From Alteromonas marina (lineage in GTDB: Bacteria; Pseudomonadota; Gammaproteobacteria; Enterobacterales; Alteromonadaceae), in the NCBI RefSeq assembly GCF_000808575.1, contig NZ_JWLW01000012.1, positions 496,001 through 560,000 on the forward strand: 64,000 nucleotides of DNA. Direction: 5' to 3'. Both the position numbers and the translations under genes were made by a program. Numbering within the stretch: the first letter of the stretch is position 1; the number at the start of each line of letters is the position of its first letter. Of this stretch, positions 1 to 9,019 are shown in pieces. Below the pieces are notes generated by a model. That model had not been told where the DNA came from. It did not search any database and saw only the letters and a program-made list of their open reading frames with translations.

Positions 1-271
1 AACGTCTACTTCAATTCAGTGGAAAGGAGTATGCGTTAGATTTGTTGCAAAAAAATGCAGATAGAAAAATTTGCGCGGATTGTACAGAAAAACCACGACG
101 TTTGCGCATCTTTTTTTTGATGGAAACGAGTTTTATTGGTTTTCAAACACTTGTTCAATAAACAACCAGCCCCATTACACCTAATTGATCATATTTGGTG
201 GCTATACGCTACAAAGTAATCTAGGCTGATTGACGTATAAATGAGCACAATATGCCATATTGGTGCAACAC

Positions 272-288
272 TGCACCAATATGATGCA
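272..288. promoter_or_regulatory. NtrC-binding site upstream of glnA
   Basis: TGCACCAATATGATGCA matches the NtrC consensus (TGCAC, spacer, GGTGCA) with one mismatch. A second partial site, TGCCATATTGGTGCA, lies directly upstream at about 252-266. Both are roughly 100 bp upstream of the predicted sigma-54 start, the usual enhancer distance for glnA. Confidence 0.75.
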
Positions 289-350
289 ATTTAATTCAAA
301 CGGAAGTGATAGATGCCCGTCTATGCCACAGAAATCGGTATACATATAAA

Positions 351-366
351 TGGCATGATAATCGCT
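351..366 (+). promoter_or_regulatory. Sigma-54 promoter of glnA
   Basis: TGGCATGATAATCGCT has the invariant GG-N10-GC spacing (GG at 352-353, GC at 364-365) of the -24/-12 sigma-54 promoter. It lies 68 bp before the glnA start codon and downstream of the NtrC site. Expression is therefore probably switched on by phosphorylated NtrC under nitrogen limitation. Confidence 0.8.
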
Positions 367-433
367 TTCACTTTTGCCACTGTTGGAGTGAAGCTGATCA
401 TTCCGCATTTTTACATTAAACCTGGAGGACACG

Positions 434-1843
434 ATGTCAGTAGAAAAGGCATTAGAGCTGATTAAAGAAAGTGAAGCGAAGTTTGTAGATTTACGTTTTA
501 CCGATACAAAGGGTAAAGAACAACACGTATCTATTCCTGCGAGCGTTGTTGATGAAGAGTTTTTCGAAGAAGGTAAAATGTTCGACGGTTCTTCAATCGC
601 TGGCTGGAAAGGCATCAACGAATCAGACATGGTTCTTCTTCCAGATGCTGACAGCTGCGTAGTTGACCCTTTCGCTGAAGAGACACAAGTAAATATCCGT
701 TGTGACGTGGTTGAGCCTTCTACAATGGAAGGTTATGAGCGTGACCCACGTTCAGTTGCTCGTCGTGCAGAAGAATTCCTAAAATCAACTGGCATCGGTG
801 ACACATGTTTCTTCGGCCCAGAGCCAGAGTTTTTCCTTTTTGATGACGTACGCTTCCACACTGACATGGCGGGTTCTTTTTACAAGATTGACTCTTCTGA
901 AGCAAAGTGGAACTCTGGCGAAGAGTTTGAAGGCGGCAACATGGCACACCGCCCTGGCGTTAAAGGCGGTTACTTCCCAGTACCACCAGTGGACTCTGCG
1001 CACGATATCCGTGCAGCAATGTGTCTAGTTATGGAAGAAATGGGCCTTGTTATCGAAGCGCACCACCACGAAGTAGCAACTGCTGGCCAAAACGAAATTG
1101 CTTGCCAATTCAACACGCTAGTTAAGAAAGCTGACGAAATCCAAGTTTATAAGTATGTTGTTCACAACGTTGCACACGCATACGGCCAAACTGCTACCTT
1201 TATGCCTAAGCCTCTAGTTGGCGATAACGGTTCTGGTATGCACTGCCACCAGTCTATTTCTAAAGACGGCGTAAACATCTTCGCGGGTGACAAGTACGCA
1301 GGCCTTTCTGAAGAAGCACTTTACTACATCGGTGGTATTATCAAGCACGCGCGCGCAATCAACGCGTTTGCTAACGCTTCTACTAACTCATACAAGCGTC
1401 TAGTTCCTGGATTCGAAGCACCGGTAATGCTTGCATACTCTGCACGTAACCGTTCTGCGTCTATTCGTATTCCTCACGTAACTAGCGATAAAGCGCGTCG
1501 TATCGAAGTACGTTTCCCTGATCCAACAGCCAACCCATACCTAGCGTTCACCGCTATGCTTATGGCGGGTATCGACGGTATTAAGAACAAGATCCATCCT
1601 GGTGATTCAATGGATAAAGACTTGTACGACCTACCGCCAGAAGAAGCTGCTGAAATTCCAACAGTTGCAAGCTCGCTAGAAATGGCGCTTGAAGCTCTTG
1701 ATAACGACCGCGACTTCCTTAAAGCAGGTGGCGTTATGACTGACGACATGATTGATGCATACATCGACCTTAAGTCTGAAGAAGTAACCAAACTTAACAT
1801 GACTACTCACCCAGTTGAGTTCGACATGTACTACAGCGTGTAA
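434..1843 (+). CDS. glnA: Glutamine synthetase, type I
   Basis: Cytoplasmic enzyme that makes glutamine from glutamate, ammonia and ATP. Its length, 469 residues, equals that of E. coli GlnA. The N-terminal beta-grasp part is followed by the catalytic domain with the metal-binding segment GPEPEFFLF and the ATP-site segment around GSGMHCHQS. The adenylylation loop [11 protein letters not shown] near residue 398 is intact, so the enzyme is probably of the GSI-beta class controlled by reversible adenylylation. A strong GGAGG ribosome site precedes the ATG. It lies upstream of ntrB-ntrC with one small secreted-protein gene between them and has its own terminator. Confidence 0.98.
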   Translation: MSVEKALELIKESEAKFVDLRFTDTKGKEQHVSIPASVVDEEFFEEGKMFDGSSIAGWKGINESDMVLLPDADSCVVDPFAEETQVNIRCDVVEPSTMEGYERDPRSVARRAEEFLKSTGIGDTCFFGPEPEFFLFDDVRFHTDMAGSFYKIDSSEAKWNSGEEFEGGNMAHRPGVKGGYFPVPPVDSAHDIRAAMCLVMEEMGLVIEAHHHEVATAGQNEIACQFNTLVKKADEIQVYKYVVHNVAHAYGQTATFMPKPLVGDNGSGMHCHQSISKDGVNIFAGDKYAGLSEEALYYIGGIIKHARAINAFANASTNSYKRLVPGFEAPVMLAYSARNRSASIRIPHVTSDKARRIEVRFPDPTANPYLAFTAMLMAGIDGIKNKIHPGDSMDKDLYDLPPEEAAEIPTVASSLEMALEALDNDRDFLKAGGVMTDDMIDAYIDLKSEEVTKLNMTTHPVEFDMYYSV

Positions 1844-1870
1844 ATCCGCACTGTATAGCAATTTATACTA

Positions 1871-1894
1871 AAGCCCGCTCTGCGGGCTTTTTTT
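1871..1894 (+). terminator. Rho-independent terminator after glnA
   Basis: AAGCCCGC, loop TCT, GCGGGCTT, followed by a T run. It ends the glnA transcript 30 bp after the stop codon. Confidence 0.9.
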
Positions 1895-2082
1895 ATGCGT
1901 ACGATTTATCTACTATGTTTTTATAGCTATGCTAACGAACACTCTTTCATGCTGCATCAACTGCGCACAGGGCTTTGCCCGCTTGCATTTGCATACATCT
2001 AAAGAGGTTATCAATAAGCCAAACGTAGCAAGCTATGTGAATTAGCCAGCTAGCCAAAACCAGATTAATCAGGTAACGACAC

Positions 2083-2709
2083 GTGCACAACATGACGCGA
2101 CACATTTGCTTACTTTCGCTATTACTAAGTAGCGGCAACGGCTTACTGCCTGTGCAAGCGGAAATGCTGAGCCAAGAAAGTACCCAACAAGAAGCACAAG
2201 AAAGCAAAACCGAACAAAGCGACAATACAACGTCAGCTGCAGCTACCTCTCCAATGACCATATACAAGGTGGTAGGTAAAGACGGCTCTGTGACTTACAC
2301 CGACAAGCCGCAGCAAAACGCAGAACCCTTAGCGTTCGATGTAAAAACGCAAAACGTAGTAACCGCGGCAAAGGTTACCCCACCTCCCCCTGCGAAGCCG
2401 GCTGCCCCCAAGCTCAAATATCGCGTAGTCATTAAGTCACCTGCACCGGAAGCGACAATCCGAAATAACTTAGGAGAGTTAACCATCTCTGCGGCACAAC
2501 CTGGTGCAACCAAAGCGCCAATCTACCGATTAATCTTTGACGACGCCCCATTAGCTAGCAATAGTTCAGGCGTTTTTAAGCTTTCTGGTATCCATCGTGG
2601 GGCACATACTTATAAAGTTGAACTCACGAACAATACGGGCAAGACTCTTGCATCGTCTCCATTACAAACCCTTTACCTTCATCAGGCATCGGCGTTAATT
2701 AATAACTAA
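2083..2709 (+). CDS. DUF4124-type exported protein
   Basis: Predicted 208-residue protein of unknown function. The N-terminus has a hydrophobic stretch resembling a signal peptide (LLSLLLSSGNGLLPVQA). After a Glu/Gln/Ser-rich linker comes a segment typical of DUF4124, IYKVVGKDGSVTYTDKP, then a proline-rich linker and a C-terminal beta-rich region. Genes of this type lie between glnA and ntrB in several related genera, which supports the call, but no role is known. The exact start is uncertain: a second ATG lies three codons in. Confidence 0.7.
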   Translation: MHNMTRHICLLSLLLSSGNGLLPVQAEMLSQESTQQEAQESKTEQSDNTTSAAATSPMTIYKVVGKDGSVTYTDKPQQNAEPLAFDVKTQNVVTAAKVTPPPPAKPAAPKLKYRVVIKSPAPEATIRNNLGELTISAAQPGATKAPIYRLIFDDAPLASNSSGVFKLSGIHRGAHTYKVELTNNTGKTLASSPLQTLYLHQASALINN

Positions 2710-2806
2710 TAGCGTGCAACCACTGTTGTGTATGCGCACCATAGAGGTTCAGTGAATATTTCATCTTGGTCTCTTTATTCGCGCAACGCTTCATTGCAAG
2801 CTACAA

Positions 2807-2823
2807 TGCACAATTATGGTGCA
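2807..2823. promoter_or_regulatory. NtrC operator in the ntrB leader
   Basis: TGCACAATTATGGTGCA fits the NtrC half-site pattern TGCAC-N6-GGTGCA exactly. It lies just upstream of the preferred ntrB start and overlaps an alternative upstream ATG. In enteric bacteria NtrC bound at such a site represses the weak glnL promoter, so autoregulation is likely here. Confidence 0.75.
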
Positions 2824-2839
2824 AAGGAGACGAGCTCGG

Positions 2840-3925
2840 ATGCATTCCACCGAGTTAGAAACACAACAGCTTATCAATAGCCTTAATACCGCATTGGTAA
2901 TGGTAGACAACAAACTTTCAATTGTTTACGCCAACCATGCGGGAGAAGCATTGTTTGAAACTGGGTTGAAACAACTTATCGGACACCCCCTCCAAGATTT
3001 TTTCTTGCCGGGCACAATAGAAACCACCCGACTTAAAGCTGCCATCAGAAAAGGTGAAGATTTCACCGAAAACGAAATTAAGTTGGCTTTTCGAGATAAC
3101 CGCTATGTATCTGCCGACTTAACCGTTACCAACTTGCACTTCGAAGACGGCCCACGACTGCTATTTGAAGTAAAAAAAATTGACCAGCAAAAGCGTATTT
3201 CTCGAGAGAATTTACAAAACGCGCAGCACTACGCGGCACGAGAGTTAGTGAGAGGTCTGGCTCACGAGATAAAAAACCCGCTGGGCGGTATTAGGGGCGC
3301 AGCACAGTTATTAGAAAAAGAGCTGACGGAAGAGCATAAAGAATTCACGCGCATGATCATTGAGCAATCTGATCGCCTGAGAAACTTAGTTGACCGCTTG
3401 CTAGGGCCGAATTCATTACCTCGGTTCGAAGAGAGTAACGTGCATCAAGCACTTGAAAAAATACGTAGCTTAATGCGTTTTGACTCGGACAACCCCATAA
3501 CTATAGTGCGCGACTATGATCCAAGTATTCCACCTCTCATGCTCGACCCTGACATGATTCAGCAAGCGGTACTCAACATTGTGCGCAATAGCGTTCAGGC
3601 ACTAACCGAAAGTCAAACACCTAATCCCGAAATTAGGCTGGTGACGCGAATAGAACGTCAAATGACAATTCAAACAAAGCGTCATGCACTGGTAGCAAAA
3701 ATTAAGATCATTGATAACGGTCCAGGCATTCCAGCTGAAATTAAAGATACACTTTTCTATCCCATGGTCACGAGTAAGCAAAATGGCTCTGGGCTGGGTT
3801 TGTCCATATCACAAACCCTAATAAACCACCACGGCGGCAAAATAGATGTAGACAGCTACCCTGGTCACACTGAGTTCGTAATTTACATACCAATAGATCG
3901 TAAGGAGACAGACGATGACGAATGA
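2840..3925 (+). CDS. glnL: Nitrogen regulation sensor kinase NtrB
   Basis: Cytoplasmic histidine kinase/phosphatase that controls the phosphorylation state of NtrC, normally in answer to PII. An N-terminal PAS domain is followed by the H-box (GLAHEIKNPLGG, phosphoacceptor His) and an ATPase domain with N-box NIVRNSVQA and G-boxes DNGPGIP and GSGLGLSIS. An upstream in-frame ATG at 2816 exists. I chose 2840 because an AAGGAG site lies about 10 bp before it and because the NtrC operator covers 2816. The 3' end overlaps ntrC by 11 bp, which suggests translational coupling. Confidence 0.95.
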   Translation: MHSTELETQQLINSLNTALVMVDNKLSIVYANHAGEALFETGLKQLIGHPLQDFFLPGTIETTRLKAAIRKGEDFTENEIKLAFRDNRYVSADLTVTNLHFEDGPRLLFEVKKIDQQKRISRENLQNAQHYAARELVRGLAHEIKNPLGGIRGAAQLLEKELTEEHKEFTRMIIEQSDRLRNLVDRLLGPNSLPRFEESNVHQALEKIRSLMRFDSDNPITIVRDYDPSIPPLMLDPDMIQQAVLNIVRNSVQALTESQTPNPEIRLVTRIERQMTIQTKRHALVAKIKIIDNGPGIPAEIKDTLFYPMVTSKQNGSGLGLSISQTLINHHGGKIDVDSYPGHTEFVIYIPIDRKETDDDE

Positions 3926-5324
3926 GTCTGTGTGGATTGTCGATGATGACAGTTCTATTCGTTGGGTGCTGCAAAAGGCCTTACAAGCAGCTGACATCAG
4001 CTGTTTGAGTTTTGAAAACCCTGAAGATTTATTGCTTCAACTTCAAAGCGGTCAAGCCCCTGAAGTCATCATTTCAGATATAAGAATGCCACAAATGGAC
4101 GGCATGACGTTACTGAACGAAGTACATGCATCGCACCCACTGCTGCCTGTCATCATTATGACAGCGCATTCGGATTTAGACAGTGCTGTGAATGCTTATC
4201 AAAAAGGGGCATTTGAATACCTGCCAAAACCTTTTGATATTGACGAAGCGGTAACCTTAACGCAGCGCGCGCTTGCTCACGCAAGAGAGCAGTCAACCGT
4301 TTCAAAAACGCAAGTTGAAGATGTGGTAACAGAAATTATCGGCGAAGCGCCTGCTATGCAGGAAGTTTTCCGTGCCATAGGTAGACTTTCACGTTCTTCA
4401 ATTAGCGTGCTTATCAACGGCCAATCGGGTACGGGTAAAGAACTGGTGGCGCATGCGCTTCACAGACACAGCCCAAGAGCGAGCAAACCTTTCATAGCGC
4501 TTAATATGGCGGCAATTCCGGCTGACTTGGTCGAGTCTGAGCTGTTTGGTCATGAAAAAGGCGCCTTCACGGGAGCCCAAGCTGCTCGTCAAGGCCGCTT
4601 TGAACAGGCTGATGGTGGAACACTGTTCTTGGATGAAATCGGTGATATGCCGTTAGACGTGCAAACCCGCCTTTTACGTGTGCTTGCCGATGGCCAGTTT
4701 TATCGCGTAGGTGGTCACCAGTCAGTAAGTGTGGACGTGCGCATCATTGCCGCTACACACCAAAACCTAGAACAAAGGGTTGCTGAAGGTAAATTTAGGG
4801 AAGATTTATTTCATCGTTTAAATGTTATTCGTGTACACCTTCCATCGCTGAACGAACGCCGCGAAGATATTCCGCTGTTAACGCGCCACTTCCTTCGCCG
4901 AGCTGCCAAAGAGCTTGATGTAGAAGCTAAAAGCATTTCTAAAGAAGCTGAGCGCGTAATGTCTCAACTACCCTGGCCTGGTAACGTTAGGCAGCTTGAA
5001 AACGTATGCAGATGGTTAACCGTAATGGCAAGTGGGCAAGAGGTCTTACCCAGCGATCTGCCACCGGAAATTCATGGTGATAGCAGTATTGAAAAACCTA
5101 GTGCCGAATCGGGTGATTGGCCAGATTTACTCGCTAGCTGGACCGACAAACAGCTTCGGGATGGCCATCATAATATCCTTAACGACGCTATGCTGACTTT
5201 CGAGCGTGTTATGCTTGAGCGTGCACTTCAACACACGCATGGTCACAAGCAAGATGCGGCTAAGCGTTTAGGTTGGGGGCGAAATACGCTTACCCGTAAG
5301 CTTAAAGAGTTAGGGGTTAACTAG
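3915..5324 (+). CDS. glnG: Nitrogen regulation response regulator NtrC
   Basis: Sigma-54 activator of 469 residues. It has a receiver domain with the phosphorylated Asp in [12 protein letters not shown], then an AAA+ domain with Walker A GQSGTGKE, the sigma-54 contact loop GAFTGA and Walker [11 protein letters not shown], then a C-terminal Fis-type helix-turn-helix ([22 protein letters not shown]). All key motifs are intact. It overlaps ntrB and ends before a 10-bp hairpin. Its presumed targets in this window are the sites upstream of glnA and ntrB. Confidence 0.97.
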   Translation: MTNESVWIVDDDSSIRWVLQKALQAADISCLSFENPEDLLLQLQSGQAPEVIISDIRMPQMDGMTLLNEVHASHPLLPVIIMTAHSDLDSAVNAYQKGAFEYLPKPFDIDEAVTLTQRALAHAREQSTVSKTQVEDVVTEIIGEAPAMQEVFRAIGRLSRSSISVLINGQSGTGKELVAHALHRHSPRASKPFIALNMAAIPADLVESELFGHEKGAFTGAQAARQGRFEQADGGTLFLDEIGDMPLDVQTRLLRVLADGQFYRVGGHQSVSVDVRIIAATHQNLEQRVAEGKFREDLFHRLNVIRVHLPSLNERREDIPLLTRHFLRRAAKELDVEAKSISKEAERVMSQLPWPGNVRQLENVCRWLTVMASGQEVLPSDLPPEIHGDSSIEKPSAESGDWPDLLASWTDKQLRDGHHNILNDAMLTFERVMLERALQHTHGHKQDAAKRLGWGRNTLTRKLKELGVN

Positions 5325-5339
5325 ACCTTAACGCTTTTC

Positions 5340-5367
5340 AGATAGCAGAGGGAACCTTCTGCTATCT
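5340..5367. terminator. Hairpin between convergent ntrC and HD-GYP gene
   Basis: Perfect 10-bp stem AGATAGCAGA / TCTGCTATCT with an 8-nt loop between two convergent genes. There is no long T tract, so it may be a weak bidirectional terminator or an RNA-stabilising stem. Confidence 0.5.
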
Positions 5368-5423
5368 CATAGCCACCTGTAATTCCAAGCCCGCAGCCAT
5401 GATGTGATAGCTCCAGTGATTAA

Positions 5424-6563
5424 TTACTGCCCTTTAGTTAAAAGCGCTGTCATAGCCTGATTAAACAGTCGCACCCATTTCATACTAAACTGCCCTTTGG
5501 CACTACGATTGATCTCAATTACCGCTTCTTTTTTAGAAAGCACATTATCTTCATTGTGCGCCCTTGGGTGCGTCATTGCGTCGTAGGTATCAACAATAGC
5601 AAGCAGCTTAGCGCCTTCACAGATATCGTCTTCTTTTATGCCTAGCGGATAACCGGTTCCATCGGTGCGCTCGTGATGCTGCATCACTATTTTACGGGCC
5701 ATATCCCATTGGTCTAGGTGCTCTAAAAGACGCGCACTTTTGTAAACATGCGAGCGCATTAGGTTGAACTCGATGTCACTTAATTCATCGCCTTTGTGCA
5801 ATAACTTTAATGGCATAAACGCCATGCCGAAATCATGAACATAACTGGCTACCGCCAGTTGGTCTTCGTCAATCGGCTTTTCCGCAACGTCGTTGATATA
5901 CATAGCTAACTTAGCAATACGATCGCCCCTTCCCCCCCAATAATTAGAGCGACGTTCAATGGTTTGCATTAGGTCACGAAAAAACAAAATATCTTGTTTC
6001 TTTTCACTGCTAATGTCTTTTGGTATACCCGTTGCTGCTAATGTAGGTGGTTTTATCTGAACACTTTGCGGGTCATCATCATCGGCAACAATATCTAACG
6101 CCGGATTTAACAGTAAAACCGCTTCAGTAAGGCGCTTCTCGTGTTCCGCTGTATTTTCTGGTGTTACACGACCAATTGCCAATACCAGTTGATTATGGAG
6201 GTTATCGTCATACTCAGCTTTACCGTCAGCCATCACAGCCTCAACAAAGGCTTTAACCCTGTCCATAGTAAGCAGCACCAAGTCGCTCATAGTACTGGTA
6301 TACGCTACCTGTCCCTTGCGCAAGTAATCGAGCAAGTCTTCGACATGCTGCAAGAGCGGGATCATGGGAGAGAAATTAACCAAGCCCAAGTCGCCTTTAA
6401 TGGTGTGGATTGAGCGAAACAGAGCACGCTGCAGTTCGTTATCTTCAGGGCGAAGCTCTAGCTCAATCAAGGTTTGCTCGCTTGATTCGTAGAGTTCATT
6501 TATTTCCTCCATAAGGTCAGCAAGAATATCCTCTTCTAGGTCATCTGGAGTAAATGTCTGCAT
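5424..6563 (-). CDS. HPt-HD-GYP signalling protein
   Basis: Predicted cytoplasmic protein of 379 residues. The N-terminal domain (about 1-110) looks like a histidine phosphotransfer module with the candidate phosphoacceptor His in LFRSIHTIKGDLGL. The C-terminal half is an HD-GYP domain: the HD pair in YVHDFG, then HVYKSARLLEHL, the signature HHERTDGTGYP and AIVDTYDAMT. HD-GYP proteins usually break down cyclic di-GMP. The HPt fusion suggests input from a phosphorelay, possibly a hybrid kinase such as the one at 13,189. It stands alone and is convergent with ntrC. Confidence 0.85.
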   Translation of the reverse strand: MQTFTPDDLEEDILADLMEEINELYESSEQTLIELELRPEDNELQRALFRSIHTIKGDLGLVNFSPMIPLLQHVEDLLDYLRKGQVAYTSTMSDLVLLTMDRVKAFVEAVMADGKAEYDDNLHNQLVLAIGRVTPENTAEHEKRLTEAVLLLNPALDIVADDDDPQSVQIKPPTLAATGIPKDISSEKKQDILFFRDLMQTIERRSNYWGGRGDRIAKLAMYINDVAEKPIDEDQLAVASYVHDFGMAFMPLKLLHKGDELSDIEFNLMRSHVYKSARLLEHLDQWDMARKIVMQHHERTDGTGYPLGIKEDDICEGAKLLAIVDTYDAMTHPRAHNEDNVLSKKEAVIEINRSAKGQFSMKWVRLFNQAMTALLTKGQ

Positions 6564-6766
6564 GTACTGGTTACCGAGTCAGGTTCAATTAAACTATTGC
6601 TTATTGTAATTCGGTATCGGCAAAATTTCCTCATACTAAAGGTGATAAAAGAGGAACTTTTACGAGTGATGTACCTTGTAAGCCTTAATGCTGTAAAAAC
6701 TCATCGGACAAGTGTACGCTGAAACTTCATCTATACTGCGCGCGTCAATTGTATCTAGGAGTTGTT

Positions 6767-7492
6767 TTGATCGCTTTATTTCGCATACCGGCACTGTTTA
6801 TCGCCTTTTTATTAATCAACATTATTTTGCTGATCATTTGTATTGTGCGCCCTTTTCATAAAGATAACGTGCATGCCGCCGGTAGTTTGTATTCGCTTAT
6901 GGCTAAAATAGTGGGCCTCAAAATTGTTATACAAAGAGACCCCGCTGTAAAAACGAACGAGCCCTATGTTTTTATCGCTAATCATCAAAACAGCTTTGAT
7001 GTAATTACAATTTGTAAAGCTGCCCTTCCCGGCGTGGTCACTATTGGCAAAAAAAGTTTGAAGTGGATCCCTATCTTCGGCCAAATTTATTGGCTGTCTG
7101 GGAACATCATGATCGATAGAAAAAATTCAGGAAAAGCGCGCAATACCTTGGATATTGCCGCCAACCGTATCGCTAAGAAGAGAACATCTGTTTGGCTATT
7201 TCCTGAAGGCACCAGAAGTTACGGAAGAGGTATACTGCCTTTTAAGCAAGGCGCATTTCGGTTAGCCAAAACCACCAATGAGCCGATTGTTATGGTAACG
7301 GCCAGTAACCTACACAATAAAGTAAAGTGGAATCGTTGGGACAACGGGATTGTGCTTATTGATATTTCTTCGCCTGAACCGCTAACGGAAGAGCGTTCGA
7401 TCAAAGAGTGGATGGCGCACTTTAACGATGAAATGAAACAAAAGTTTGATGCGCTTAATACACAGGTCGATGAACTGGAAAAAAGCAGGTAA
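6767..7492 (+). CDS. plsC: 1-acyl-sn-glycerol-3-phosphate acyltransferase
   Basis: Inner-membrane enzyme that acylates lysophosphatidic acid to phosphatidic acid. It shows an N-terminal membrane segment (residues 5-30), the catalytic H-X4-D motif as NHQNSFD, and the substrate motif FPEGTRS followed by PFKQGAFRLA. I place the start at a TTG preceded by AGGAG with a 5-bp gap, which gives 241 residues. An upstream in-frame TTG at 6749 lacks a ribosome site. Confidence 0.93.
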   Translation: MIALFRIPALFIAFLLINIILLIICIVRPFHKDNVHAAGSLYSLMAKIVGLKIVIQRDPAVKTNEPYVFIANHQNSFDVITICKAALPGVVTIGKKSLKWIPIFGQIYWLSGNIMIDRKNSGKARNTLDIAANRIAKKRTSVWLFPEGTRSYGRGILPFKQGAFRLAKTTNEPIVMVTASNLHNKVKWNRWDNGIVLIDISSPEPLTEERSIKEWMAHFNDEMKQKFDALNTQVDELEKSR

Positions 7493-7524
7493 ACTTGCGC
7501 CTAAATTGCTAACGAGTGTTTATT

Positions 7525-7923
7525 ATGACCCAGTTCGATGAAAGAGAAGAGTGGTACGAGTTTAACCAAGAAACTATTGATGCCCTTCTAGAAGATGGCA
7601 GTCAAGCCGATGCCGACTACACCATTGAGCACCACTTCGCCAGCACCGACTTCGACGTGTTAGAAAAGGCAGCCGTTGATGCGTTCAAAGCCGGTTTTGA
7701 AGTGACAGATGCTGAAGAGCTCATGCTAGATGATGGCGAGACCATTTTTTGCTTCGACGCCGTGGTAGAAAGAAAGCTTAATATTGAAAAGCTTAATGCT
7801 GATTCAGACACTTTGCTAAAAATTGCCGACAAGCACGACGTGACCTACGATGGATGGGGTACGTACTTTGAACCGCGCGAGGAAGGTGAATACGAAGAAG
7901 AGGACCATTTCTTCGACGACTAA
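7525..7923 (+). CDS. rraB: Ribonuclease E inhibitor RraB family protein
   Basis: Small acidic cytoplasmic protein (132 residues from the ATG; a GTG nine bases upstream is possible). The family binds the C-terminal scaffold of RNase E and lowers its activity on some RNAs. The sequence has the family pattern: FNQETIDALLEDGS, IEHHFAS, a DDGETIFCFDAV core, YDGWGTYFEP near the end and a very acidic C-terminus. It follows plsC by about 30 bp and may be co-transcribed. Confidence 0.88.
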   Translation: MTQFDEREEWYEFNQETIDALLEDGSQADADYTIEHHFASTDFDVLEKAAVDAFKAGFEVTDAEELMLDDGETIFCFDAVVERKLNIEKLNADSDTLLKIADKHDVTYDGWGTYFEPREEGEYEEEDHFFDD

Positions 7924-7942
7924 ACCTAACCGCCTATTTCAC

Positions 7943-7979
7943 AAGCTGAGGAGCCATTAAGTTACTCTTCAGCTTTTGT
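7943..7979 (+). terminator. Probable terminator after rraB
   Basis: AAGCTGAGGAG and CTCTTCAGCTT can pair in 10 of 11 positions around an 11-nt loop, followed by TTTG. It lies 20 bp after the rraB stop. Confidence 0.55.
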
Positions 7980-8035
7980 TCATCTTTTTTGATTAACAAT
8001 GACCCTGTCATTATCGATTGGAAAAGGATGGACAG

Positions 8036-8851
8036 ATGAAAAACTTAGTATTAACACTTACTGCATACTCTGCTATCGCCACATTACAGCTTGCGCTTGT
8101 ATCACCTGCACATGCAAGTCCTGACAGTAAATCAGAAGATAAACAGGTTATCTCTACCGAATTCCGCTACGACCACCCCTTTGTAGCCGCTGAATCACTT
8201 TTGCCTAAAACAACAGACGTTCTGTCTAATAACAGTGTGGTTAAGCAATCTACCGATGACACTGGCACACAACAAAATACACTTAGTAAAACCGATAAGC
8301 ATCAGCAACATTTGGGTGTAAACAAATCATCCAGCGACATTGTAGTAAGCAGCGTTAATGAGTTCTGGATCTATGAAAGCTGGGTAACGCTCGAACAAGA
8401 TATTGATTACGATGGTTACCACTCTGCGTTTTCGATTGAATTTGATGCCGACACTATTTTTACTCGGGCACCGGTATACGCGGTATTGTATTTAGGTAAA
8501 GACGGTATTTACGAAGCCATCCACGTGTCGTCTGAGTTTTATATTTATTCAGAAGATTCAACCGATACCTTCACCATCGAAAGTTCGTTAATATCTGGCT
8601 TTCCACCTAGCGAATACGACATCTTGTTGGAACTTTACGATGCAGATACTGAAGTATTGGTGGCATTTACCGATGCCTATGACGACAGTGCATTGGCCTA
8701 CCTCGCTCTTGAGAGTGAAAACAACGAATATATTGTAGAAGATTCGGTTGTGATAGTAGAAGAACACGGCGGAGCCTGGTCAGTACTTTCATTGTTTTTT
8801 CTAGGGGGGATTGTACTCAAAAGACGGTTAAACAAACCCTCTCGCCATTAA
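8036..8851 (+). CDS. Exported protein with GlyGly-CTERM-like anchor
   Basis: 271-residue protein with a Sec signal peptide ending near SPAHA and an acidic beta-rich body. The C-terminus has GGAWSVLSLFFLGG, then a basic tail KRRLNK: a short Gly-Gly motif, one hydrophobic helix and positive charges. This is the layout of GlyGly-CTERM sorting signals, which are cut by rhombosortase. The body resembles the choice-of-anchor H family, whose function is unknown. The ATG at 8036 is preferred over an upstream TTG because AAGGA precedes it and it gives a clean signal peptide. Confidence 0.7.
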   Translation: MKNLVLTLTAYSAIATLQLALVSPAHASPDSKSEDKQVISTEFRYDHPFVAAESLLPKTTDVLSNNSVVKQSTDDTGTQQNTLSKTDKHQQHLGVNKSSSDIVVSSVNEFWIYESWVTLEQDIDYDGYHSAFSIEFDADTIFTRAPVYAVLYLGKDGIYEAIHVSSEFYIYSEDSTDTFTIESSLISGFPPSEYDILLELYDADTEVLVAFTDAYDDSALAYLALESENNEYIVEDSVVIVEEHGGAWSVLSLFFLGGIVLKRRLNKPSRH

Positions 8852-8874
8852 TTTTCCCTTCTAAGTTCGCTCTC

Positions 8875-8905
8875 GCCAAAAGCTGTTTGAAACACAGCTT
8901 TTGGC
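8875..8905 (+). terminator. Terminator after the GlyGly-CTERM gene
   Basis: Perfect 14-bp inverted repeat GCCAAAAGCTGTTT / its complement with a 3-nt loop, 23 bp after the stop codon. The stem is followed by TATTTCTT. Confidence 0.75.
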
Positions 8906-9019
8906 TATTTCTTAAACTAAAGTCTAATATATAAGTTAACCCCTCTCTCTAATTGACGTTGATTCGCCAATGTACATAGAAAAACCGTACAAACTGACGC
9001 TTTCAAGTGGTGTAGTGCA

